From Vicia villosa (Eukaryota > Streptophyta > Magnoliopsida > Fabales > Fabaceae): a stretch of DNA of 64,000 nucleotides. The position numbers were made by a program, and so were the translations under genes. Numbering within the stretch: position 1 is the first letter of the stretch; every line of letters begins with the position of its first letter. This document shows positions 54,115 through 64,000 of the stretch, one piece after another. The notes beneath the pieces were generated by a model, which did no database searches, was not told where the DNA came from, and worked only from the letters and a program-made list of their open reading frames with translations. The stretch covers positions 75,986,364 through 76,050,363 of the forward strand of contig NC_081184.1 of the NCBI RefSeq assembly GCF_029867415.1. The letters run 5' to 3'.

Positions 54115-57069
54115 TCATTGTTCCTCCTTCACAGTGCTTGTGATCTTCGACGGTTGATATCCCAGCCCTAAGCGATCCTTCTTCTCTAGGATTTCTGGTA
54201 CTTTGCCCCAGCCTTCCACATTCAGGTCTTGTAGATCTCTCCACGATGTTACCGCCCTTCGTATCTTTTCCACAGGTAGTGTGACAGCAGTTGCAATCTC
54301 TAGCGCTTGGAATCCAGTCTCTAGTGCCCCTTCTCCAACCTCGATGTATTTGTATGAATCGAGGTTGCTGACAAATATATCCTCTTCTCCATTGATGGTC
54401 ACTATAGAATTCCCATCCACAAATTTTATCTTTTGGTGGAGGGTGGAGGTGACTGGCCCAGCTGCGTGAATCCAAGGACGCCCCAGCAGGCAAGTGTAAT
54501 CTGGTTTAATTTCCATTACTTGGAAATATATGCAGAAGGTGTGAGGACCAACTACAATAGGGAGGTCTACTTCTCTAAACACCGGACTCTGTGATCCATC
54601 GAAAGCTTTGACCACCAGACGGCTTGGTCTAACCACAAGACCTTCCAAAGCTATTTTATCGAGGGTAGCTTTTGGCATCACGTTTAGTGATGAACCTGTA
54701 TCAATCAGAACCCTGGATAGATGAGCTTTCCCATATTGTATGGAGATATGTAGGGCTTTGTTGTGCGCCTTTCCTAGTGGAGGTAACTCGTGATCACTGA
54801 ACCCTAGACAAGCCCCAGCAGTGAGATTAGCCACCATCCCATCCAACTAATTGACCGTGATGTCTTTAGTTACATGGGCGGTATTCAGAATCTTCATCAA
54901 GGCATCGCGAAGCCTTTTGGAGTGCACTAATAGTGATAGGAGTGATATTGTAGACGGTGTCTGTTGCAACTGATCTACCACCCTATAATCACTCTTCCTG
55001 ATCAAGGCCAGGAACTCCTCAGCATTCTTATCAATGGCCTCCTTATCCTTGGGGATGTCCTCTGCAGTTGGTTTCGTAGCAGCTTGATCACCGGCTGGTG
55101 TCAAGTTTTCATTAGACTGTGCGGTTTTGAATATGCGACCGCTACGAGTTATGCCCCCAGGCCCAACAATGCTTGACACGGCAGTGTTAGCACCGGAATT
55201 GTATTCCCAGGGTACTGCTTTCATCTTGTCCAACGGATATGGAGCTCTGATCGGGATAACCCTAGTGTGCTCTTGTGTGGGTATCCGTAGTGGTGATTTA
55301 GAACAGGGGATGATTAACGGTTTCCTTGCCCCTTGACTGGGTATCATCAATGGCTCGTTCCTATCCACCATAGCCACATATTCCTCCTCAGAATGCTCCT
55401 TCAGCTGAATTAACCCTTGATCCATGAGCCTTTGCAGAGTGTCTTTAAAAGCTTCGTTGTGTTCTAAGATGAACCCCTTTATAAGTAGATACCTCTTAAG
55501 TGCATCTATGGGGGAGCTTCTTTGTTGAACCAACTCTTGCTCAGTAACGACCTCAATTGCATTGACTGCGCCATCATGGTGAGGCATAGGATTTGTTTTC
55601 ACATTAGGTTTGTCAAAGGCAATTGCCCCTGACTCTATCAGATCCTGAACTATATGTTTGAAAGCCCAACATTTCTCCAATGTGTGTCCGGGAGAATTAG
55701 CATGGTATTCGCACCTTTCATTGGCGTTGTATTTGGGTGTAACCTTGCCTGGGGGAGGAGGTGCCAATGGTTTGATTTCCACCAACGATTCGCTTATTAG
55801 ATACCTCAGTATCTCGCTTTTGGAAGTAGGCAAAGGATCAAATCTCCTTTGAGGGCCCTGGAACCTGTTTTGTTGTGGTGGAAATGACATAGGAGGTCTA
55901 GATTCTTGATGCACTACTGCATTGGTCTCTCCTTCCTTCTTTTTCGCGAAGGTCGGGGTGGGCCTCTTTGAGTGATAAGAACCAGATGATGCTCCTTGTA
56001 TCTTTCCATTCTTGATTCCATTTTTTATTCTTTCGCCAATAACCACTAGATCCGAGAATCCTGAGGATACGCTTCCGACCATTTTATCGTAGTATGGTCC
56101 TTGCAAGGTGCCCATGAACATGTCTACCAGCTCTTTTTCCATCAAGGGAGGTTGGACTCGAGAAACCATTTCCCTCCACCTTTGGGCATACTCCTTGAAC
56201 GATTCATCATTCTTTTGTGACAAATTTTGTAGTTGCATCCGGTTGGGTGCCACTGCCATGTCCAGGTTGTACTTGTATTGCTTTAAAAATGTGTTAGCAA
56301 GGTCATTCCAGCTTCGGATATAAGATTTTTCCAATTGCATGTACCAGTCAACAGACGCTCCGCTCAAGCTATCTTGGAAGAAATGTATCATCAGCTTTTG
56401 ATCATGAGCATAGGCAGCCATTTTCCGGACATACATGCGCAAGTGGTTCCTTGGACATGTGAGCCCTTTGTACTTCTCAAAGTTGGGAACCTTGAATTTG
56501 TGTGGAATAGTCAGATCTGAGACTAAACTCATCTCGAAGGTATCCACATCGAAGACATCATACCCTTCTACAGCTTTTAGCCTTTCCTACAGTGCCTTGA
56601 TTTATCCGCTATCCTTAGAATCCTCCCCAGAGTTGGGGGAAGTCGGCTTGTGTTGAGGCGCCTGGTTTGTGTCATCCGTGTCCCCATACTGTAAATCCAA
56701 GTAGTCTTCATTCTTAGGAGGATTGTTGACAGGGATGCAAACTGTGCGGGACACCCCCTCCTTCTGTGTAGTAGGGATAAATCCTTCCTGAGAAGCCTGT
56801 CCTTCCTCATGGGTTCTGATGACTCTTTTAGAGGAGCGGGCATTAGCTTTGTGAGGGTCACTACCCCGAACGTACCCCAGGAACGGGTTACCATCATCCG
56901 GTATTTCCTTATATTGATCCTGAACTTCCTTAGCCTTCTCCTATTTATCCATGAGATCCTTCATAAAACTCAACATTTGAGTCATCCCTCCCTTGATTTC
57001 TTCCACAGTGCCTTTCAACTGAGTCACTTCTTCGCGAAGGGCGGCTTGATTCTGCTCTAGTTGTTCCAT
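54115..57069 (-). pseudogene. gag-pro: Element C Gag-protease, four internal stops
   Basis: On the minus strand the frame from ATG at 57069 begins with a coiled coil (EQNQAALREEVTQLKGTV) and stays in one register to 54115. It is interrupted by TAG at 56941-56943, TAA at 56602-56604, TAG at 56587-56589 and TAG at 54847-54849, then TGA at 54115-54117. Gag spans about 56500-55900 (SFKEYAQRWREMVSRVQPP). A zinc-like module CEYHANSPGHTLEKCWAF lies near 55700. The protease has a standard DTG triad (Asp codon at 54700-54702) and CLLGRPWIHA near 54490. After 54115 the frame stays readable to about 53950 without the PTGWD modules of the inner Ogre. Most stops fit single C-to-T changes. Confidence 0.88.
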
Positions 57070-57227
57070 TGCTTTCTTCTTTTGAGACCTTGTCTGGTAC
57101 GGCGGTATGGTTGCAATGGCGTGACTGGAGATAAAGACAGTGTTCCCTTTTAATGCTTTGCAAAAATAAATATGGTATGCATGCTATGAATGTTATGTTT
57201 ATGCTATGTTCATGTCTTATCCACATT

Positions 57228-57258
<31 letters not shown>

Positions 57259-57477
57259 CTTTTTTTTTTTAGTAAAACCTTTTTATTTCTTTTTTTTTTA
57301 AATAATCATTTTTGGTGAATAATTACGAGAAAAATGAATAGTGCGGAAATAAACACACTTTATTAATTCAAAGTACTTGAAAGAAAATACAACTTGAATT
57401 GTTCATATTGCAAAAGGGAATAACCAACAAAAAGAAATTAAACTTCCAAATTTAAAGTTAAAAAAAACTATAAATGC
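57070..57477 (-). other. Element C spacer between ORF1 and gag
   Basis: No gene. It contains a (TTA)n/(TA)n microsatellite at 57222-57258 and a T-rich stretch to 57300. An acceptor-like GTACCAG lies ~35 bases before the gag ATG on the minus strand. Confidence 0.65.
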
Positions 57478-59474
57478 CTAAGAACGCCTATGAATATCCT
57501 CCTTGAACTTGTCCACCATATCTCTACAAAGCTCCATAAATTCCTTCACTACCTCGGGAAGAATGATGGGAGATGATTCCGCTCTTTCCAAACTCTTCGA
57601 AATGTCTTGGATTAAGTCGTTGCACAAGAAGACTAGCTTGTCATAATTATCACGACATTGTTCATAATCCTTGAGCATTTTAGGAACCATGCTCACATGC
57701 TCACTTGCCATAGAGACAATTGTGTATTGCCTTCTCCAATAATCCTTTTCATCCCTTGTCTCTTCGAATAGCTCTCTTTGTTTTACAAATATTTTCCTAA
57801 GTGCGGCCAAAGCTAGAAGTGCTCTATTGTGCTCATCGGTGCGCTGTAAAAGTGCTTCTTCCATGGTCAATCTCCTTGTGCGCTCTTCTTGCCCAGAATT
57901 GCGGGCTTCTTGAAGATCATACTTGAGATTCCTTATTTCCACCTCTTGATCCTTAGTCCTATCAGTTAATTCAAAGACTACAGCTTCTAGATTTTTCTCG
58001 GATTCCTCTTTGTCACGGGAGGCCTTTTCATAACGCCTTCTCCACCTTGCAATTTCCACACCCGCTTGTTCTAACCTTTCATTATGTGCAATTAGATCGA
58101 AGTTAGCACTTAGGACTCCTTCAGTGGCACGCTTTCTTTTACTCCTTTGTCTATCATTATCTTCCTTGGCGGCTTGAAGCTCTTGGTTTTTCTCTTTAAG
58201 GTCGAAGCGTAGTTGGCTCTTTTCGTTGGAAAGTCGATGTATGTCAAGCTCTAATTTTTCCTTTTCCTTTCGGGACGCCTCTAGGGCAGCCTTGATTCCT
58301 TCTATCTCTTCGATGGATAGAGAAACAGGATTAGGAGAATCGGGCTTGTATGCAGGATCCACAACAAAGGGAAGTAAAATCTTTCCAACTCTTTCTTGAA
58401 CCCATCTAGTGTAAGGTTCCTTAGCAATGACATTCTTCGGTCCAAAGTTCTTTGTTTGAACATGCTTCCAAGCTTGAATTATTTTCTTTAACGTCCTAGG
58501 ATCACTTTTCCATTGTCATGCAAAATCAATTCCTCCACTTGTTGTTTGGAAGGCTCACAATCCATAGAATGACCCAATTGGCGCAATGCTAACACGGGGT
58601 TATAATTAATACAACCTAAAGTTCCCATTAAAGGCACATTGTTGAATTCTCCACATTTGTAAATAATTCTACCGGAGTTTAATTTCCTTGCAAACCAGAA
58701 GATATAATCCGCTTTGAGAGCCCTTAATTTCTGAGACCATTCATGCCTAGTCAAATCTTTGATCAAGTAACTATCTTTGTAAATATGGGAAGTCAACCAA
58801 GAATACAATAAATGAACACAACAAAATAGCATTCCCCTCTTCTTTTCATATCGATCATGGATGGTATAATAAATATTAGCAAGAATAGTAGGAGTTGGAT
58901 CCTCATCTGAAACCCTGAAGGATGTAAAAACATGAATAGCGGCATGATCAACATACTCCGCCTTCTTAGGCAATAAAATAACACCAAAAATTAAGAGAGC
59001 CAGAAAATGTCCACAAATGTCCCATTGTTTCTTTTGAGCATAAGACATAGCTTGAGATTCTAAATAAGTTCTCCTAATCCCATGTACATTACCATCAGTT
59101 TTGTAATTAGATTCTAAATCCGCAGCGGGCACTTCTAAGGCTTTGGCCAAATCAGAAATTTCAACCTTCTTTCCAGCACCTGTATAAAATTCCTTTTTAA
59201 TCCTTGAAAACCCTAGCATAGTATCCATATCTTCCAAGGTAGGAGCCAACTGAAAATCCTGAAATGTAAAACACCTAAGCGGAGGATCATAGAACTGGAC
59301 CAAAGCGGTGATAGCTTCCTCTTGAAACTTAACCTTGAGCAAATCCAGAATGTCACCATAGCGACCCACAAACCTGTTCAAAGCATTTGATGGCATTTTA
59401 TCCCTGATTATCCTTAGCTTCTTGATATCAGGCACTGAGACAGTAAGGTGGACGATAGGCTTCTTAGCATTCAT
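57478..59474 (-). pseudogene. Element C ORF1 protein, one frameshift
   Basis: The minus-strand ATG at 59474 follows an acceptor-like ATTCAG by four bases. The first frame ends at 58488. A one-base shift near 58490-58500 moves into the frame that ends at 57478, giving about 665 codons in all. The N-terminal ~330 residues are homologous to the inner Ogre ORF1 (LAPTLEDMDTMLGF and GCINYNPVLALRQLG landmarks). The C-terminal ~290 residues form a long coiled coil (58320-57560, Glu/Lys/Leu heptads). The coiled coil is several times longer than in the inner Ogre. Function unknown. It could also be two separate ORFs, but the continuous similarity across the junction favours a frameshift. Confidence 0.8.
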
Positions 59475-59611
59475 TTTCCTGAATATTCACCAAAAGAATT
59501 ATTTTTTTATTATCCTTTTTTTTATCATTTTTTTTACCTGTGGATAAGACATGATAAAAATATGCATATGATGTATGATGCATGCAAACAATTATACACA
59601 CAAAAAACAAA

Positions 59612-59654
<43 letters not shown>

Positions 59655-60257
59655 CAAATATATATTTAACACATAATCACATGAGCTCCGACGTAACGGC
59701 TCGGGGAGCCTACCCTTCCCATAGGTATGTTGTAGAAGGTCTCATGGGGTCGTTCGTAGCCGACAAGACTTTTTGTCTCTTTGGATTTTAGAAAAGCTCA
59801 TTTATCCATGAGATTCGAATTTTAGGGGTAGGTTCCCAGAGAGATCAGCTAAATACCAAGTCCAGCCCTCAACAAGGTCAAGCCTCGTATCAGACCTTTC
59901 CGGATATTTAACCCACTCTGAGTGGAATTATAATAAGACTCGTAGGCGATGTAATTCCCCTCTGGTCTTAAATATAATTTCCACGCTTAGGTTTAACAAC
60001 AATTATATATCCCAGCAATGCAAATAATATAACAATTAAATATTTAATGCAAATATGTCAAGTAAACATTTAATGCAAGTAAAAATAATAAATAAATAAA
60101 ACAGGAATTAAATATTTATTAAAAAACATAAACCCTTCCCCAAACTCTAAAAATGGCAAATTAGCCAAACCCTAAAAATTTGCCAAAAACCTAAACCGTT
60201 TACCAAAACCTAAACCCTCTAAAGACTTAGGAGCATAATAATTAATCAAAAGTGTGT
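59475..60257 (-). other. 5' untranslated region of element C with (AAT)n microsatellite
   Basis: No gene. A (TAA)n run of about 13 units lies at 59614-59653. Repeated AAACCCTAAA-like phrases occur at 60120-60230. Confidence 0.75.
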
Positions 60258-60274
60258 CCTCAGAAGAGTCGCCA
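60258..60274 (-). promoter_or_regulatory. Primer-binding site of element C
   Basis: The minus strand reads TGGCGACTCTTCTGAGG, starting two bases after the LTR end. It matches the inner Ogre PBS except for two substitutions. Confidence 0.85.
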
Positions 60275-62019
60275 GCTGTAGCAACCTGCCCTAAAAATAA
60301 AAGGCTTTAGAGTCGCCACCTATTCTACCAGGGCGAATAGGAAACCCTACGCAGTTAAGAGATTCGGGTAAGATTATTATAATCAGGTCAAGGGAAGGTG
60401 TTAGGCACCCTTAACCCTTTCTTAAGGGTTGCATTGAAAAGTAAAGGTTTATGGCAAAATCATTGAGGTTTATAGCTAAAGAAGTGAAGAGGGCGAAAAG
60501 TGGGATTTTGAATGAATTGAAATTTTAGGGAAGGGGACTCGCCTTGTTGCCAAGTGCCTACGTACCTCCTTATGAAGGATCAGAGTCAACGTAGTTCGGG
60601 GCACGGGTTGTACGCCTTGGATTTGATGTGAATAATTAAAGGTATTTTGAGTTACCTGTCGCAGTTTTAGAAATTTGTAATTCAAAGATGAAAGGAATGT
60701 TTTGATTGTAGCGTACAACCCTGGTTTGATATGTTTTCGTTAGGTGCGATGAGCAATAGATTTGATCATTATAGTTAACGAATTAGATAAAGTATTGCTA
60801 ACCATTCTGACCGATAGATTCGATCGTCACGAACAGCAATTAAAGTGTATTTTAGTTTTACATAATTAAAATTTCAGTTTTACCATCATCTCTCATAACC
60901 AATAGATTTGGTTATTACATGACAACAAATTTCATTATTTGTGCTTTATTATTTTATTTCTCGCCAATGCGATCATTAGGTATGATCGAATCGAGGAGAA
61001 AATTAGCCAAGAACCAGTTGAATTAGAGTTAATATTAACAAATGAAATAATTAGATTAAATTTATTTCTCGCCAATGCGACCAATAGGTATAGTCGGATC
61101 GAGGAGAAAATTAAGAAATTAATTAAACTCGAATTAATATAAATAAAAAAAATTTAATTAGTTTTCATTCTTTTTTGCAAAGGGGCGTATTGTTAATTAT
61201 ATTAGTAAACATGGGGGTGTGAATAGCGCAGGGTAGGCCCATGAAGGCTAAAGATCCATTGGATCCAGTATATTGAGGGTGTATGGATTATGATAGGATA
61301 GAGAGATCTATGCCATAGATCTGGATCTAATGGTCTGCATGTGGCCTAAGGTGAGAGTGCACCAGAAAAGATGCGCACTGGATCATGTCCAGATACGCCA
61401 AAAGGCGGCCATAGCTTGGCCACGCGTCATCCATCCAGGGGGCATGTTTTGTCTACTTATATCAAGTTCTGAGCCGATGGCTCACTTTTTCCTTTCTTTT
61501 CTCTCTCTTCGCTCGTTTCTCTCTCTCTCTCTCTTTTCTCTCAAACGCCCAGCAAAACCCAGAAAAACCCTTTCCGGACGCCATCGGCCACCCCCTACAC
61601 AACCCCAAAACCACCGTGAAGCCCAGTTTCCTGATGAATCTTCATCAGAAACTTCAACCATAGAACCCAAATTTGCCCAGAATGATGAACCCAGATGAAG
61701 ATCTTCATGATCTTCATCTTCCCCATCCCAACCTTCAATTACGAACCCAGCAAACATAAACCCTAACCCCAACAATATGAACCCTAAGCCCCAAATTTCA
61801 ACAAGATCATAGTATGCATGCAAATCAACATCAATAAACAAACCCTAAAGCTAAGTTTCCGATCTGGTTACCTTGTTTCTTGTACTCAGGAACATTTAAG
61901 CTCCCTCGATCGATCTCTAATCCTCTTTCTTTTCTGTTGTCGCAGGTCAAGTCAAAGATGAAGATGATCGTGGTTCGCGGCGAATCCCCTCCCTCATCTC
62001 ATCTCATCCCTTTTTAATT

Positions 62020-62203
62020 TATAGCCTAGGGTTTAGATTTAGATTAGGAAATATTAGATTAGATTTCAGTTTTATTATTTGATTCGTTCACCGATTTGTA
62101 ATTAATTTGCATTTGATTTAATGAAAAGATTGTATTTGATTTCCTTTGTGTTTTGATTTGATTTCGTTTTCTTGTTATGATTTGAGTTTGATTCACTGAA
62201 GAT
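62020..62203. repeat. 184-bp direct duplication, copy 1
   Basis: From TATAGCCTAGGGTTT to CACTGAAGAT. It is nearly identical to 62876-63059 (I see one substitution). The other LTR has this segment once, near 37112-37295. Confidence 0.92.
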
Positions 62204-62875
62204 ATAACACACTACAAGCAACAACTCTATGTATTTTATATTTAAATACAAGAATCAAATATCTTGCAGTCTTCTTTTCTTCAACTTTTGGGTGAGATCT
62301 TCTTCTTCTGTAAGCAGATTAAGAGCAACAGCTCTTGTATGGTTGCTTCTTCTTGATTATCTTCTCTGGCTTGAATAAGGAGATTAGAGCTTCAACTCTT
62401 TAACATAATTCCTTCTTGTAAGACCATATTTTTTCATAAGCAGATATGGAGCAGCCTCTCCTATGTTGATTTCTTATTGCTTGTAGATCTTCATCTTCTT
62501 CTTGAGTACTGATCATGAAGCTTGTTACAGTTGATAACATATTGATTAATATCAGTAAACATGAAACACTCTTCGAGCAACAACTCAGTGTATTCAGTTT
62601 CCTTAGTCATCCAATATGAACAATATCAGACCTGATCAAGTATTAGTGGATTTCTTCTTACTCCAATAGAGGATACTGCTTAACAGCAAAGATTCCTTCT
62701 TCACTTGTTTTAGGCATGTGGTTTGTGTATGACAACACAGTGGATAATCACATACTCAGTATGTGTTGCCTCTTGTGGAACTTCTGAAGCAGGTTTTTCA
62801 TAGTTCTTTTATACTGTCGTGCTTCAGCTGCTCAACTTTATACTTCTACAGATTTCTTGATGGGTCTGTAACGTA
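62204..62875. other. 672-bp foreign patch inside the 5' LTR of element C
   Basis: Absent from the other LTR. No terminal repeats of its own and no ORF of note. It is rich in CTTCTTCTT and has phrases such as AGCAACAACTC repeated (near 62219 and 62576). The origin is not recognised; the sequence texture resembles retrotransposon LTR or intergenic DNA. Confidence 0.85.
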
Positions 62876-63059
62876 TATAGCCTAGGGTTTAGATTTAGAT
62901 TAGGAAATATTAGATTAGATTTCAGTTTTATTATTTGATTCGTTCACCGATTTGTAATTGATTTGCATTTGATTTAATGAAAAGATTGTATTTGATTTCC
63001 TTTGTGTTTTGATTTGATTTCGTTTTCTTGTTATGATTTGAGTTTGATTCACTGAAGAT
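62876..63059. repeat. 184-bp direct duplication, copy 2
   Basis: Second copy of 62020-62203, flanking the patch on the other side. Confidence 0.92.
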
Positions 63060-63256
63060 TCATGGGCCTGGGCAAGAAACGAATTAGGGTTTCACAAGGT
63101 TGATGGAAGCGCAGCTAGGGTTTGCTGCGTGAGGCTGGAAGTTGGGGGAGGTGAACAGGACCCGGGTCGGTTTGACCCGGTCCACTCCCTGACCCAGTTG
63201 GCCCAATACCTGGATCCTCGGTCCAGAATCACTAACCCAGCCCACTTTGCCTAATT

Positions 63257-63495
63257 ACCCAATTATCTAATAAAGTTAATAACAATACTAATTAACAATA
63301 ATATTCAAATTAATAATAATAGTTCTAATAATACTTATTGACAACAATTAATAATTATATTAATACTAACGAAAATAATTAATAATTCTTATTTAATATT
63401 AATAATCCTAATACTAATCTTAATATTAATAGTAAGAATTAATAATACTAACACTAATAATTCATAGTTAGTAACAATAATAATAATATTATTTG
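63257..63495. repeat. A/T-only low-complexity stretch in C LTR
   Basis: Built from AATAATA, TTAATA and CTAATA words. The same stretch is at 37500-37735 in the other LTR, with small indels between the two. Confidence 0.8.
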
Positions 63496-63738
63496 GTAAA
63501 AATGAAAAATAATAAAATGATTAAATGATGCGAAAAAATAAAACAAATGGGCCAAAAAGAAAATTGGATTCCAAATGTTTGCTATTCACGCCTCCATTTT
63601 ATTTCAACCAAATTATAAGGGAATTTTATAAGAGGTTGAGTTTAACAATAGATATATTAAACCCCATGGCTCTTAATTTTAACACCCTTAATAAATTAAA
63701 AGACGTGAATTGTATCGGGTAAATTTTGGGGTATGACA

Positions 63739-63743
63739 GTGTC
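63739..63743. repeat. Target-site duplication of element C, right copy (GTGTC)
   Basis: Pairs with GCGTC at 35348-35352, with one CpG transition. Confidence 0.85.
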
Positions 63744-64000
63744 ATCCATATTTGTTTGCTAGCTGGTGATCTCCTTGTCGGCCTGCTTTACCAAATCCCA
63801 GCTCTCCTTCACGAAGGTTTCCTTGGCTTCAATCAGTTGTTCGTTGTGCCTCACTTTGTTGATATTTTCAAGTAGAGGAACAAGAACTTGCCCAAATATG
63901 GTCATCATGTCTCGAGCATTGGGTGATATGTTAAGCTCTTTGAGTTGAGTAAGTGCTTCCAGAAGCTCTGGACCAAGAGAAGGTTCGGAGTAGAGTTTGT
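63739..64000 (-). pseudogene. Element B antisense ORF, right piece (continues beyond window)
   Basis: The minus strand from 64000 downward encodes a helical, charged protein segment (ELLEALTQLKELNISP, NEQLIEAKETFVKES) of an antisense gene of element B. A TAG lies at 63759-63761. The frame then meets the border of element C and continues in phase at 35352. The N-terminus is outside the window. Confidence 0.75.

Larger units (their letters stand above)
35353..63738 (-). mobile_element. Element C: Ogre-like retrotransposon on the minus strand
   Basis: Both LTRs, PBS, ORF1, gag-pro, intron-like gap, pol, 3' UTR with tandem array, PPT and target duplications are present, read from high to low coordinates. 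Subtracting the nested Athila (11.1 kb) and the 0.86-kb LTR patch leaves about 16.4 kb. All three coding regions are interrupted. The LTRs show about 11 differences in their first ~235 aligned bases, so it is much older than the inner Ogre. Confidence 0.93.
60277..63738 (-). repeat. 5' LTR of element C, with patch insertion
   Basis: 3462 bp; the partner of 35353-37978 but longer by an internal 672-bp patch and the 184-bp duplication around it. Without these it is about 2.6 kb. Confidence 0.92.

Noticed and set aside
57478..58362. Independent host coiled-coil gene
   Set aside because: It continues ORF1 of element C after a one-base shift and lies between the element's PBS and gag.
59614..59653. 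(TAA)n run as a possible integration hotspot or origin
   Set aside because: An ordinary microsatellite in the 5' UTR of element C; nothing is inserted in it.

Overview
The window is plant nuclear DNA made entirely of nested Ty3/gypsy LTR retrotransposons. I see no host gene, rRNA, tRNA or CRISPR. Giant Ogre-type elements (4-kb LTRs, an extra ORF upstream of gag, an intron between protease and reverse transcriptase, a TGGCGACTCT primer-binding site, two RNase H domains) dominate. With an Athila element and Tat-lineage elements carrying an antisense ORF, this points to a large-genome legume, most likely tribe Fabeae (Pisum, Vicia, Lathyrus, Lens). The species assignment is inference.

Six elements account for essentially every base. 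The oldest, B (Tat-type, + strand), occupies 32487-35352 and 63739-64000. Element A (Tat-type, +, 27848-32486) sits inside the RT of B. An outer Ogre (O1, +; 1-1691 and 21630-27847) sits inside the RNase H region of A. A complete inner Ogre (O2, +, 1692-21629, 19.9 kb) sits inside the 3' untranslated region of O1 with a perfect CAACA target duplication. Independently, a minus-strand Ogre-like element (C, 35353-63738) interrupts the antisense ORF of B with a GCGTC/GTGTC duplication. A minus-strand Athila (D, 39030-50127, GGCCC duplication) lies inside C. C also carries a 672-bp foreign patch flanked by a 184-bp direct duplication in its 5' LTR.

O2 looks recent and possibly autonomous. Its LTRs differ by roughly nine substitutions over 4.08 kb, ORF1, gag-pro and RT-RNase H-INT are all open, and a 259-nt GT-AG intron joins gag-pro to pol in frame. 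D is also recent by its LTRs, but two amber stops break its single 1.8-kilocodon gag-pol frame. O1, A, B and C carry stops and frameshifts, and O1 and A have lost the catalytic Glu of integrase.

The most unusual signals are: a 0.7-kb segment of the O1 LTR, absent from the O2 LTR, with its own TATA box and a 55-residue two-helix membrane ORF; an antisense gene with its own TATA box in A; splice-acceptor-like sites directly before each Ogre ORF and in the 3' UTR; 43-48-bp tandem arrays at the same 3'-UTR position in three Ogre elements; a triplicated peptide module in the protease-RT linker of O2; and eight copies of a paired CACGGG dyad in the Athila element.
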